A stretch of DNA of 64,000 nucleotides from NCBI GenBank assembly GCA_034401795.1, contig CM067367.1:51724884-51788883 (forward strand), given 5' to 3'. The position numbers and the translations under genes are program-made. Under the pieces are notes generated by a model. It had not been told where the DNA came from. It did no database searches and worked only from the letters and a program-made list of their open reading frames with translations. Below, one piece after another: positions 40,880-52,377 of this stretch. The first letter of the stretch is position 1. Each line of letters starts with the position of its first letter. Origin of the DNA: Chaetoderma sp. LZ-2023a. Lineage: Eukaryota; Mollusca; Caudofoveata; Chaetodermatida; Chaetodermatidae.

Positions 40880-42360
40880 GCGTGTGTGTTCACTCGTCCG
40901 TTCATTTGTCTGTTTGTTCAGTCATTGATTCATTCGCTCATTCATTTATTCATTCGTTCATTCATCCATTCGTTCGTTCCTTTGTTCGTTCATTCATTCG
41001 TCATTCTCGTTGGTTGATTCGTTCGTTCATTCGCTCGCTCGATCATTCGTTCGTTCGTTCGTTCATTCATTCATTCATTCATTCGTTCAATCGTTTGTTC
41101 GTTCATGTGTTCGTTCGTTCGTTAGTTTGTTCTTTCATTCGTTCATTCGTTTACTCTTACGTTCATTCATCCGTTCATTCATTCATACGTTCGTACAATG
41201 GTTCGTTCATTTGTTCAGTCGTTCGTTCATTTGTTCATGCGCTCGTTCGTTCGTTCGTTCCTGTATTCATTCGTTCGTTCGTTCGTGCATTCATCTGTTC
41301 GTTCGTTCATTAGTTCGTTCATTCGTTCGTTCATTCGTTTAGTCTTACGTGCATTCATCCGTTCATTCATTCATACGTTCGTTCAATGGTTAGTTCATTT
41401 GTTCAGTCGTTCGTTCATTTGTTCATTCGCTCGTTCGTTCGTTCGTTTATTCATTCGGTCGTTCGTTCGTTCGTGCGGTCATCTGTTCGTTTGTTCATTA
41501 GTTCGTTCATTCGTTCGTTCATTCGTTTACTCTTACGTTCATTCATACGTTCGTTCATTCATACGTTCGTTCAATGGTTCATTCATTTGTTCAGTCGTTC
41601 ATTCATTTATTCATTCATTCGTTCGTTCATTCGTTCATTCGATCGTTTGTTTCTTCATCGTTTCATTCGTTCCTCTGTTCATTCGTGAATTCACGCATTG
41701 GGTTATTCGTTTGTTTGTTTATTCATTCATGGACTCACGCATTTGTTCGTTCATTCATAGGTTTATTAGTTATTTCGTTCATTCGTGATCTCCCTCATTT
41801 GATCATCTGTTCGTTCGTGAGCTCAATCAATCATTCATTCATTCATTCATTCATTCATGAATTTACTCAAGCATTCTTTTGTTTTGTCATACATTCATTC
41901 ATTTGTTCGTCCATTTCATGTGTTCATTCGTTCATTCGTTCGCTCGATCGCTCGCTCGCTCGCGCGGTCACTCGCTTATTCGTTCATTAGTTCGTTCGTT
42001 CGTTCGTTCGTTCGTTCGTTCATTCATGTATTCGTTCGTTTGTTAATTCATTCGTGAGTTCACTCGTATGTTTGTTCGTTCGTTCATTAGTTCATTTATT
42101 CGTTCATTCGTGAACTCACTCTTTCATTCATCTGTTCGTTCGTGAGCTCATTCACTCATGAATTTACTCAAGCATTCCTTTGTTTAGTTATTCATTCATT
42201 CATCCACAAATTCGTCCGTGCGTTCGTTCGTTCATTAATTCATGCATTCCTTCATTCAGTCAAGCACTTGTTCATCTGTTCACTCTATCATTTGTTTGAT
42301 TGTTCATTCTGTGATTGATTGATTGATTGATTCATTCATTCATTCATTCATTTATTTGCT
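40880..42360. repeat. Long (TTCG/TTCA)n tetranucleotide array
   Basis: About 1.5 kb of TTCGTTCATTCG-type repeats. At about 41198-41380 and 41386-41570 there are larger-scale repeats (GTTCATTTGTTCAGTCGTTC recurs). All frames read FVRSFIHS-like and are artefacts. Confidence 0.93.
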
Positions 42361-43005
42361 CGCCTGCCTGTCCAATCTTCCACCCGTCCGTTCATTGGTT
42401 ATATTCCACCTACCAACACATTCGCTTCCGCCATTAACGGATCGTAGCTGCTTAGCGGAAGCATCGTATGAACGCGGGTTGGAGCTTCTAGGAACACAGG
42501 CCACAAGAGAAACTGATAGAGTCAAGATGCAAATAACCAAACAGGTCTTCATCCTTGTGTCTTGGTTGTGTTAGCTCCGGCAGCTTCATCAAACAATCTA
42601 TACGGTCCCTAATATTAAAGCAAAAATAATATCAATAAGATTTTGAGATCGATATTATAAAATGGACTTTAGCTCTCGTGCGATAAATAGTCCAGTCGTG
42701 TGGTGGACGATTGTTTTATTTATTATCTTTGTTCGTGGTCTACAAGGTTAATCATGTATCTATATCTCTACTATCAACCCCACCACACCCACCACCAATT
42801 AAAGACTACCGGTGTTGTTGTTTAAAAAACGACGTTGCTGTACATTCCCCCTGATAACAACAGCTTTCAGAAACAGCTTCCATCAGCTCCGTTTACAGAA
42901 GGAATACCGAACATATATAATATAAAATGTTCTTCTTGCAGTAGCGAAGTGATAAATCCTTTCACGGCGAAGACGGCCAAACCCGGCCTCTGCTGTTGGC
43001 GTGAC
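42361..43005. other. No gene recognised
   Basis: Unique sequence with short frames only. Confidence 0.4.
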
Positions 43006-43009
43006 TATT

Positions 43010-43140
43010 GAGGATTGCCCATTTGCAGGCGATGAGAAGACTATTTTGAAACTTTACCACTGACATGACCGAGCCAGTCATTCCGGTGGCAAATTTTCAA
43101 AAATAGTCTTTTCATGGCCTGCAAATGGACATTCAATGAA
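43010..43140 (+). repeat. Palindromic repeat family 2, partial copy
   Basis: GACTATTTTGAAACTTTACC, CCGAGCCAGTCATTCCGG and AATTTTCAAAAATAGTC with GCCTGCAAATGGACATTC. The left half of the inner palindrome is shortened. Confidence 0.6.
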
Positions 43141-43479
43141 CATATTATTGTGATATTCTTGAACAAATTTCCTCAATAAAGCGTTAATGTTTATCAAATG
43201 TTTATCTCTGATAGCCGATATAACCTGCTGAGAGTCAGAGCTCAATGCTTGGACATTGGCTAGTGTAAACGTATGGAAAGAATTACCTCTCAACATACAG
43301 AATTCAGCAATGTTGTTCTTGTTCAAACAATGTCTAAATTCTGGTACCAAATCCTCTTCTCAAACGTATTATTACACATATGGAGAACTATGGTTTAAAT
43401 TTACTCCACGCAAAACTAAGGAACGCGTGTAGTCAATTAAATGATGAATTATTGCGTGTCAATTTATTTGCACTCATTC

Positions 43480-44137
43480 CAAACCAAAATCAAGACAACA
43501 ACCTTTTTCTTTTCATAGAGGTCTACAGCCGATATGGTGATACAAGACGCAAACTTGTAACCGATTTAACCTTCACACATCCCTCCAAGAAAAATAAATT
43601 TTATTTGTCGGCTCCGCGCAGGGCGAATTTCAAGGCTCTCTGTGCTGGTGTCTTTTCTGGCATCCTTAGCACATGGCCAAACATGGACAATCTTTGCTTG
43701 GGCGATTTTTGCAGTCAGCGACGACATATTGCACATCTTGTTTAGTGCATCATTGGAAATTTTGTTGTCTGGCCATCGGTGTCCAGGGATGGTGCCTAGG
43801 TGTTTGCGGTAGCAGGCATCCAGTTTGTCTAGAGCTGCGTTTGGGGTTGCCCAGCTGTTACAGTTATACAGCGTCAAGGGTACGCAGGTTGCATTGTATG
43901 AACGTAGCCTTGTTATTAAGGGTCTCTTTGATCTACGAATCTATAGCTTCCAGGACTGGAAAGCTATGATCCCCATAACGCAGCGTGCAGCAATGTCAGC
44001 AGTACTGCAAAGCAGTGAGCCCAGGATAGTACTTTTCTTCCGTGGTTCGCCGCTACGAAGGGGGTCGTCAGTTTCTTTAGTTTCATGCTTTGTAGATAGG
44101 TATATGTGGGTCAACTCTGTTTTGGATTCATTCACAA
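43480..44137 (-). pseudogene. LINE reverse-transcriptase ORF, C-terminal part (left of the LTR insertion)
   Basis: The minus-strand translation from the LTR element edge reads VNESKTELTHIYLS, GEPRKKSTILGSLLCSTADI, then LYNCNSWATPNAALDKLDAC and RKHLGTIPGH. In a shifted frame MFGHVLRMPEKTPAQ follows. This is the region after the RT catalytic motifs in a common invertebrate LINE group, continuing the protein whose RT lies at 52378-53080. Several frame breaks. Start and end of this part: the break at 44137 is the LTR element insertion, and the 3' end near 43480 is approximate. Confidence 0.75.
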
Positions 44138-46297
44138 TGTCACGATCTGAATTCAAAATTCGCGATAAATCATTGAAGCAGTTTTTTCTCCATTTTCGCT
44201 ACAATATTTTATGTAAATAGCTACGTGTGTATAAGACGTGTTGGCGCTTGGAGTAGTGGTGTGCGTGTCTTTGTTGAAAGGAATGAGCTTGGGTTGAGAA
44301 TGAACTGCAAGGTGACGGGCATGATCATTTCCTAGTGCTTGGGACAGTCGTTTGAAAGTCTGCCAGGTGTACGGTGTTCAAGTGTTTGCAACCTGATTGT
44401 ATTTTGAACGGCGTATGTATAACTTTTCCTATCTAGTAATTTATGTGTTTTGAAGTCATATGTATTAGAAATACCGGATTGTAATCGTCATATATTTCTT
44501 ATTCAATTGAATTATGTGAGTATTGATAATTTTATACGGTGTCTGTTTATGTCAATCTATGACGTCATATAAGTATGTGTTTTCAAAATTGTTATTTTAG
44601 CCAAAACGTGTCCAATAAGTTCTCCTCTTAAATTTGCGAAGTGGTAATATGTAGCTTATCAGTATAGCAAGTTGTGGTTTAAAAACATACTTATATCATG
44701 TCGTTCTGTTCAAATATATTGTGTATTTAACCCTTATCCTGCGGTATGCCTATCCTTATGCAAAATTCCTAGTACTTGGTATATTGTGTGTCTATTCTGA
44801 AGATAATGATACGGGAAGCTATTGCACAATACATGGGCAATGAGTTCCAGTCTCGTTAGCTTCAGAAGGAACACCATGGTATCGGTTACTCGTAGTATGG
44901 TTTCAGAGTCAGTCTGTCAGTGGAAAAGGGTTAATCAGTAAGATTATAAATGCATGTTAACAAGCGTTGTTCACTATCATCCCTATGTCTCGTCAATGTT
45001 GTTGTCATGTGGTAGTAAGTGTGATTTACCCTATCGTAAACATATAATTTAACAGGGTTATATTTGTATTGTAGTGTCCAGTCTGGGTCCGGACAGGCTG
45101 TGATTTCTTGGTCGGAAATCTTGTGTATTGGTTGGCGTGTGAGTAAAGCCGACCCTGTATAACGTGTGTGTGGTAAAATCACCTGCGAGTTGCGCAGACT
45201 TGCCTATCGTCTCATCATCGTCGTCGTCGTCGTCGTCACCGTCGTCGTCACCGTCGTCGTCACCGTCGTCATCGTCGTCGTCGTCATTGTCATCTTCTCT
45301 GTCAACGATTAACACCTGCGAGTTGCGCAGACCTATATTGTCGTGTCAACATCGTCGTCGCTATTATCGTCACCTTCTCAGTAATCCTGTCAGTGTTTCG
45401 TCATCATCATCGTCGTCGTCGTCGTCATTGTCATCTTCTCTGTCAACGATTAACACCTGCGAGTTGCGCAGACCTGTATTGTCGTGTCAACATCGTCGTC
45501 GCTATTATCGTCACCTCAGTAATCCTGTCATTGTTTCGTCATCATCATCGTCGGGGTCATTACCGGTAACATCTGTGTCACCTATTATCACCTGCGAGTT
45601 GCGCAGAAACATTCGTCAGTATCGTGTCATTACAGTCATTGTCGTCGTCTTCAATTTCATGAAACATTCGTCATTATTGTGTCATTGCTATCATTGCCAG
45701 TATCGTCTTCATCGTCGTCAATTGGCGTGTCAGTACTATCACTGCCGTCATCGTCTTCATCATCGTCAATTTCCGTTCTTGTGCAATGATATTAGTGTCG
45801 TAATCGTCATCAACATTCATAAACAGTTAAACGTAACAGGAAAACCCCACCCCACCCCACTCCACCCCACCCCCGAGTCCGTGAACATTCCAATAACTAT
45901 TTGTATTGTATTAGTAGTTTATAGTGTGTATAGTATTGTCAATCTAGTTTTAATATATATATAATTATGTTGTCTATCTAATACCTACGGTTATATAGTA
46001 TATATTGTGCGTACGTCTGTTAGTACGGTTGTGTACATTCTAAGGTGTAGTTGCTGGGGGTGTGCTAGCGTACGTTGCTTATAAAATCGCGTGACGAGTT
46101 GTAGTGTATGTAAATGAAGTGTACGTGTGAACATAGTGGGAGATTTGTATGTGAATCGTGTGTAAGCTGTGTGAACTGTGTGTGATTCATGCATGGATTA
46201 TATGTAGGATTTTAGTTGTGATGTCATTTTATGAATTGTTATTGAAAATTTGAAAACTGTTTATCTGGCTTGACTTTTCTACTTAAGGATCGTGACA
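44138..46297 (+). repeat. 5' LTR (2160 bp)
   Basis: TGTCAC...GTGACA. It contains GTC/ATC trinucleotide runs (45210-45290, 45400-45430) and four copies of CACCTGCGAGTTGCGCAG at 45180, 45313, 45454 and 45589. The 266-aa Ser-rich frame at 45164-45964 is a repeat artefact. Noticed differences from the 3' LTR are at 44176, 44654, 45300 and 45791. It is unusually long for this class. Confidence 0.95.
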
Positions 46298-46300
46298 TTT

Positions 46301-46320
46301 TGGTGGAGATGCCGGGGACC
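46301..46320 (+). promoter_or_regulatory. Primer binding site, tRNA-Ala type
   Basis: TGGTGGAGATGCCGGGGACC, three bases after the 5' LTR. Its complement ends CATCTCCACCA, as in the 3' end of animal tRNA-Ala (acceptor CATCTCC, discriminator A, CCA). One mismatch is expected in the T loop. Confidence 0.75.
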
Positions 46321-46531
46321 GATTTTTTATTCTGTCAGATCTTTAGGAAGATAGTTTTCAAATTTTCGACGAAAGATGTTATTTTATTCAATCATGTTAA
46401 GAGTCAAATGGGAATTTTTGAATAGTCATTGAGCACCGTAATAGCTTAGGCTAAATGGTTATTGCACATAAATTGTATTGTACCTCACTTACATTTGTTA
46501 TAATTTACTGTGTGTATGTTTCAGTGTAACA

Positions 46532-49500
46532 ATGGACCTTGCCAAGATTGTTTCTCTTGGAAAAGAGCTTGGATATGCGGCAGAATCATTGCAGAAGTTT
46601 GTTGCCGATCAGGTCGCTATACAGAAAGAGGCAGAGCAAGCAAAGCTAGAGCGAGAGGACCGAGCACAGCAGAGAGAAGAGAAACAACGGGAGAGAGAGG
46701 AACGCGAACGTGAGAGAGAGGAACGCGAACGTGAGAGAGAACGGGAACATGAAAGTAAGTTCAAACTTCAGATTATTGAAAGGGAGTTAGAGCTAGAAAA
46801 GCAAAGGAGAATGAACCAGTCACATGATACTAGCGATATAATGTCAGGGAAAAACTCTAACCATTCATGTTCTATTCCCAAGGCTCCGAGGATGCCACCA
46901 TTCGACGATAACAGTGACAATATAGATGCGTACTTACAGAGATTTGAGCGCATTGCTACATCACAGGGATGGGATAAGACACAATGGGCGACGTACCTAA
47001 GTACTCTCTTGAAGGGTAGAGCATTAGAAGTCTACTCCAGAATAGTGACAACAGACGCCGATGACTACCCTGTGTTAAAGGCAGCGCTACTAAAACGGTA
47101 TGATATGACGGAGGAGGGATTTCGTTGTAAATTCAGATTTGCTAAGATAGATTCAGGTGAGACCTTTTCTCAATTCGTAATCCGGCTTGAGAATTATTTC
47201 ATACGTTGGGTTGAGCTGAGTAGTACGGAGAAAAGCTTTGAGGGTGTTAAGGATTTGCTCCTGAGGGAGCAATTATTAAATATGGCTAATCGAGAACTTA
47301 ATGTCTTTTTGAAGGAGAGAAAACCTAGCAGTGCAAGAGAGATGGCGACATTAGCAGAACAGTTTCTAGATGCCAGAGGAGGACCAGCATCCTATCATAA
47401 ACCGGATAAGGCACCAAATCAGAATTTCACAGGTAATAAATTTACAGGTAATAAACCTACGGGTAGCAAACACACGAATGATAGTAACAAAAAGCCTTTT
47501 ATTTCTGTTAGTGATAGACGATGTTTTCTATGCTCCAAGGTTGGACATATGGCAAGAGAGTGTCCCAACAGACAGGTTAACATATCCAGTATGAAGGTAG
47601 ACCACGGAGATGGAGATCGAGAGAATACAGCAGATGCTACACTTGTTGCAGAAGAGGCAAGAGTGGAACCAAGCATAGTGACGGGAGCCATTGGGTCAAG
47701 TAATCCGAAGATGCCGGTACAAAGAGGGTTTGTATGTGGTAAGGCTGTCAATGTATTAAGGGACAGTGGTTGTAGTGGGGTAGTGATTAAACAATCCATT
47801 GTAGATAAAGACTGTATGACAGATGAATCTCAAACCTGTGTTTTGGTTGATGGAACAAAACGCACTGTCCCTGTAGCTTTTATTAATATTGATACACCAT
47901 ACTATGCGGGAATGGCAAAAGCTGCATGCATGGAGTGTCCGACATATGATTTGATTTTAGGTAATATTCCAGGTGCCAGAGAACCTAGTGATCCTGACTT
48001 ATCATGGAGTGACAGATGTATGGACGCTGTGAGTGCTGTGGAGACCAGATCACAATGGAGATCTAAGAAAAGAGGACTACCGCCATTAAAGACACCAAGA
48101 GATGGTGGAATCGGTGTGACAAGGGAAGAATTGATTGAATTTCAAGAACAGGATACAAGTATGGGTAAGCTTAAAACACTAGCCATAAGTGGCTTAGAAA
48201 AACATACTGGTAATAATGTTTCTTCATTTTATTATCACAATGGCATCATGCTCCGTAAGTTCATGTCACCAAATGTTGACCATGGTAAAGAATATACTCA
48301 AGTAGTAGTCCCTCAGTCACTGCGTACGAAAGTAATGAAAGTGGCTCATGAATCATTGATGGGTGGCCATCTTGGAGTACGAAAAACGGTGGACCGAGTT
48401 CAATCACAGTTTTATTGGCCTGGATTGCATAGTGACATCAAACGTCACTGTATGTCATGTGACATATGTCAGCGAACAGTACCTAAGGGTAGAGTTGGTA
48501 AGATACCTTTAGGGCAGATGCCTTTAATTGAAACACCCTTTGAACGAATTGCAGTGGATTTGGTAGGACCACTATACCCTGTGACTGACCGGGGTAATCG
48601 CTACATATTAACAATAGTAGATTATGCCACTAGATATCCAGAGGCAGTGGCATTGCCTAGGATCGAAACAGAAAATGTAGCAGAGGCGTTGCTTGAAGTG
48701 TTTACCAGAGTTGGTGTGCCTAAAGAAATTTTAACAGATATGGGATCACAATTTACATCAGCAGTAATGAAAGAAGTAAGTAGATTGTTATCTCTTAAGC
48801 AATTAACTACCACACCATACCACCCTATGTGTAATGGTTTAGTGGAACGTTTTAATGGCACATTAAAATCGATGCTTCGTAAGATGAGTGCTGAACGACC
48901 AAAGGATTGGGATAGGTACCTTCCCGCACTGTTATTTGCATATAGAGAAGTAGAACAAGAAAGTCTTGGATTTTCCCCATTTGAGTTACTGTATGGTAGA
49001 ACAGTACGAGGTCCACTTAAGATATTACGTGAATTATGGACAGGGGAGGTGGATAATGCAGAAGTTCGAACAACTTATCAATATGTTTTCGATTTGAGAA
49101 ACAGGTTGGAAGAGACAGTCCAGATCGTACAAGATGAACTAAGGAAATCATCAAGTCGGTATCGGAAGTACTACAATACAAAGACAAAGAATCGTCAGAT
49201 GAAGGTCGGTGATAAGGTGCTTATTCTGCTGCCTACAGATAACAATAAGTTACTGATGCAGTGGAAAGGACCATTCCAAATAGTAGAAAGGTTTGGAATA
49301 GGAAATTATAGAGTCAATGTGTTGGGAAAGGTAAAAACCTTTCATGCAAATCTCCTTAAGAAATATATGGAAAGACCAGAATCAAACGTTGATGTATGTA
49401 CTGTAGGAATAGGATCTTTAGAATATGTCTGTTCAGGTCTTGTTGATGTTGTTTTTCAGGATGATAACACTGATATGGACATATCAGAACCAGAGATTGT

Positions 49501-49987
49501 GTCACCAAATTGGCAGGCGAAAGAAACAGCTGAGGATGTTGTCATCTCTGATGAATTAAGTAGTGAGCAGCAGCAACAGGTAAAATCAATTTTGCATACG
49601 TATGGTGATGTTTTAACAGATTTGCCAGGTCGAACAGATTGTACTGAATACAAGATTAGGCTGACCAGCCAAGATCCCATCCGGTCAAAACCATATCCAG
49701 TGCCTCACCACATGAGGGAGATTATTAAAGAGGAAATTGATGCTATGCTCCAGATGGATGTAATCGAGCCATCTGAGTCTCCCTACGCTTCACCTATCGT
49801 TCTAGTTCGGAAAAAAGATGGTACGTATAGATTTTGCTCAGATTTTCGGAAAATTAATCAAATCACTGTTTTTGACTGTGAGCCAATTCCACATCCGGAG
49901 TCGTTATATACCAAGTTGTCAAATGGTAAATATTTCTCCAAGGTTGACCTGAGTAAGGGGTATTGGCAAATCAAAATGGAAGAGTGA
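46532..49987 (+). CDS. Gag-protease-integrase-RT polyprotein, truncated in RT
   Basis: 1151 aa from the ATG at 46532. A frame extension of 18 codons upstream looks like leader, and CTGTGTGTATGTTTCAG just before the ATG resembles a splice acceptor. Domains: Glu/Arg-rich coiled coil (about 30-95); gag core; CCHC zinc knuckle CFLCSKVGHMAREC (about 330); aspartic protease DSGCSG (about 410) with LILGN; integrase H2C2 zinc finger (HESLMGGHLG...CDICQ, about 605) and D,D35E (AVDLVGP 675, LTDMGSQF 734, LVERFNG 771); GPY/F-like module WKGPFQIVERF (about 910); RT start (SPYASPIVLVRKKDGTYRF) to motif A FSKVDLSKGYWQIKM. It then stops at TGA. Integrase before RT is the Gmr1-like order. RT motifs B to E are absent, so this copy cannot make RT. 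Confidence 0.92.
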   Translation: MDLAKIVSLGKELGYAAESLQKFVADQVAIQKEAEQAKLEREDRAQQREEKQREREEREREREEREREREREHESKFKLQIIERELELEKQRRMNQSHDTSDIMSGKNSNHSCSIPKAPRMPPFDDNSDNIDAYLQRFERIATSQGWDKTQWATYLSTLLKGRALEVYSRIVTTDADDYPVLKAALLKRYDMTEEGFRCKFRFAKIDSGETFSQFVIRLENYFIRWVELSSTEKSFEGVKDLLLREQLLNMANRELNVFLKERKPSSAREMATLAEQFLDARGGPASYHKPDKAPNQNFTGNKFTGNKPTGSKHTNDSNKKPFISVSDRRCFLCSKVGHMARECPNRQVNISSMKVDHGDGDRENTADATLVAEEARVEPSIVTGAIGSSNPKMPVQRGFVCGKAVNVLRDSGCSGVVIKQSIVDKDCMTDESQTCVLVDGTKRTVPVAFINIDTPYYAGMAKAACMECPTYDLILGNIPGAREPSDPDLSWSDRCMDAVSAVETRSQWRSKKRGLPPLKTPRDGGIGVTREELIEFQEQDTSMGKLKTLAISGLEKHTGNNVSSFYYHNGIMLRKFMSPNVDHGKEYTQVVVPQSLRTKVMKVAHESLMGGHLGVRKTVDRVQSQFYWPGLHSDIKRHCMSCDICQRTVPKGRVGKIPLGQMPLIETPFERIAVDLVGPLYPVTDRGNRYILTIVDYATRYPEAVALPRIETENVAEALLEVFTRVGVPKEILTDMGSQFTSAVMKEVSRLLSLKQLTTTPYHPMCNGLVERFNGTLKSMLRKMSAERPKDWDRYLPALLFAYREVEQESLGFSPFELLYGRTVRGPLKILRELWTGEVDNAEVRTTYQYVFDLRNRLEETVQIVQDELRKSSSRYRKYYNTKTKNRQMKVGDKVLILLPTDNNKLLMQWKGPFQIVERFGIGNYRVNVLGKVKTFHANLLKKYMERPESNVDVCTVGIGSLEYVCSGLVDVVFQDDNTDMDISEPEIVSPNWQAKETAEDVVISDELSSEQQQQVKSILHTYGDVLTDLPGRTDCTEYKIRLTSQDPIRSKPYPVPHHMREIIKEEIDAMLQMDVIEPSESPYASPIVLVRKKDGTYRFCSDFRKINQITVFDCEPIPHPESLYTKLSNGKYFSKVDLSKGYWQIKMEE

Positions 49988-50088
49988 TGAGGTGGGCGCT
50001 GAGCTTGCAACCATACAGATTTGTCATTCATGGTATCAAAGGTGTGGACAATGTAGGTGCAGATGTACTCAGTAGATGTGTTCCATAA
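49981..50088 (+). pseudogene. Remnant of the RNase H C-terminus
   Basis: Just past the RT break, in a frame shifted by one, the sequence reads VMRWALSLQPYRFVIHGIKG then DNVGADVLSRCVP and a stop. NxxADxLSR is the standard end of gypsy-class RNase H. So one deletion of roughly 1 kb (compared with the usual RT-RNase H length) joined RT motif A to the last RNase H codons. Confidence 0.82.
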
Positions 50089-50204
50089 TTAACAATATGT
50101 AAGTATGTAAGATGACATTGTATTAGTAGTATTGTATTGTTTAGCTTAAGTTGGTATATTGTAGTAATTCAGATCATGTTATATGAATTTTGTGAAAAAT
50201 TCTT

Positions 50205-50217
50205 AAGGGGGAGAAAA
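50205..50217 (+). promoter_or_regulatory. Polypurine tract
   Basis: AAGGGGGAGAAAA lies directly before the 3' LTR, the expected primer for plus-strand DNA synthesis. Confidence 0.85.
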
Positions 50218-52377
50218 TGTCACGATCTGAATTCAAAATTCGCGATAAATCATTGCAGCAGTTTTTTCTCCATTTTCGCTACAATATTTTATGTAAATAG
50301 CTACGTGTGTATAAGACGTGTTGGCGCTTGGAGTAGTGGTGTGCGTGTCTTTGTTGAAAGGAATGAGCTTGGGTTGAGAATGAACTGCAAGGTGACGGGC
50401 ATGATCATTTCCTAGTGCTTGGGACAGTCGTTTGAAAGTCTGCCAGGTGTACGGTGTTCAAGTGTTTGCAACCTGATTGTATTTTGAACGGCGTATGTAT
50501 AACTTTTCCTATCTAGTAATTTATGTGTTTTGAAGTCATATGTATTAGAAATACCGGATTGTAATCGTCATATATTTCTTATTCAATTGAATTATGTGAG
50601 TATTGATAATTTTATACGGTGTCTGTTTATGTCAATCTATGACGTCATATAAGTATGTGTTTTCAAAATTGTTATTTTAGCCAAAACGTGTCCAATAAGT
50701 TCTCCTCTTAAATTTGCGAAGTGGTAATATGTAACTTATCAGTATAGCAAGTTGTGGTTTAAAAACATACTTATATCATGTCGTTCTGTTCAAATATATT
50801 GTGTATTTAACCCTTATCCTGCGGTATGCCTATCCTTATGCAAAATTCCTAGTACTTGGTATATTGTGTGTCTATTCTGAAGATAATGATACGGGAAGCT
50901 ATTGCACAATACATGGGCAATGAGTTCCAGTCTCGTTAGCTTCAGAAGGAACACCATGGTATCGGTTACTCGTAGTATGGTTTCAGAGTCAGTCTGTCAG
51001 TGGAAAAGGGTTAATCAGTAAGATTATAAATGCATGTTAACAAGCGTTGTTCACTATCATCCCTATGTCTCGTCAATGTTGTTGTCATGTGGTAGTAAGT
51101 GTGATTTACCCTATCGTAAACATATAATTTAACAGGGTTATATTTGTATTGTAGTGTCCAGTCTGGGTCCGGACAGGCTGTGATTTCTTGGTCGGAAATC
51201 TTGTGTATTGGTTGGCGTGTGAGTAAAGCCGACCCTGTATAACGTGTGTGTGGTAAAATCACCTGCGAGTTGCGCAGACTTGCCTATCGTCTCATCATCG
51301 TCGTCGTCGTCGTCGTCACCGTCGTCGTCACCGTCGTCGTCACCGTCGTCATCGTCGTCGTCGTCATTGTCATCTTCTCAGTCAACGATTAACACCTGCG
51401 AGTTGCGCAGACCTATATTGTCGTGTCAACATCGTCGTCGCTATTATCGTCACCTTCTCAGTAATCCTGTCAGTGTTTCGTCATCATCATCGTCGTCGTC
51501 GTCGTCATTGTCATCTTCTCTGTCAACGATTAACACCTGCGAGTTGCGCAGACCTGTATTGTCGTGTCAACATCGTCGTCGCTATTATCGTCACCTCAGT
51601 AATCCTGTCATTGTTTCGTCATCATCATCGTCGGGGTCATTACCGGTAACATCTGTGTCACCTATTATCACCTGCGAGTTGCGCAGAAACATTCGTCAGT
51701 ATCGTGTCATTACAGTCATTGTCGTCGTCTTCAATTTCATGAAACATTCGTCATTATTGTGTCATTGCTATCATTGCCAGTATCGTCTTCATCGTCGTCA
51801 ATTGGCGTGTCAGTACTATCACTGCCGTCATCGTCTTCATCATCGTCAATTTCCGTTCTTGTGCAATGATTTTAGTGTCGTAATCGTCATCAACATTCAT
51901 AAACAGTTAAACGTAACAGGAAAACCCCACCCCACCCCACTCCACCCCACCCCCGAGTCCGTGAACATTCCAATAACTATTTGTATTGTATTAGTAGTTT
52001 ATAGTGTGTATAGTATTGTCAATCTAGTTTTAATATATATATAATTATGTTGTCTATCTAATACCTACGGTTATATAGTATATATTGTGCGTACGTCTGT
52101 TAGTACGGTTGTGTACATTCTAAGGTGTAGTTGCTGGGGGTGTGCTAGCGTACGTTGCTTATAAAATCGCGTGACGAGTTGTAGTGTATGTAAATGAAGT
52201 GTACGTGTGAACATAGTGGGAGATTTGTATGTGAATCGTGTGTAAGCTGTGTGAACTGTGTGTGATTCATGCATGGATTATATGTAGGATTTTAGTTGTG
52301 ATGTCATTTTATGAATTGTTATTGAAAATTTGAAAACTGTTTATCTGGCTTGACTTTTCTACTTAAGGATCGTGACA
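50218..52377 (+). repeat. 3' LTR (2160 bp)
   Basis: Same length and ends as the 5' LTR, offset 6080. Four differences noticed (50256, 50734, 51380, 51871), which suggests a recent insertion. The four CACCTGCGAGTTGCGCAG copies are at 51260, 51393, 51534 and 51669. Confidence 0.95.

Larger units (their letters stand above)
44138..52377 (+). mobile_element. Ty3/gypsy-class LTR retrotransposon with Gmr1-like domain order, internally deleted
   Basis: 8240 bp, flanked by CACAA on both sides (44133-44137 and 52378-52382), a 5-bp target duplication. The two LTRs are each 2160 bp, begin TGTCAC and end GTGACA, and show only four differences noticed by eye. Internal order is primer site, gag with CCHC knuckle, protease, integrase, then reverse transcriptase, that is integrase before RT as in Gmr1-like elements. 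RT is cut off after motif A and joined to the last 35 codons of RNase H by a deletion near 49981. The element sits inside a minus-strand LINE. Confidence 0.93.

Noticed and set aside
43078..43350. 90-aa minus-strand frame near repeat family 2
   Set aside because: Partly made of the palindromic repeat; the rest matches nothing I know.
43380..43745. 121-aa plus-strand frame
   Set aside because: Antisense to the LINE C-terminal remnant, which has recognisable motifs.
45164..45964. 266-aa Ser-rich frame in the LTR, repeated identically at 51244-52044
   Set aside because: It is produced by GTC/ATC repeats in both LTRs; non-coding LTR sequence.
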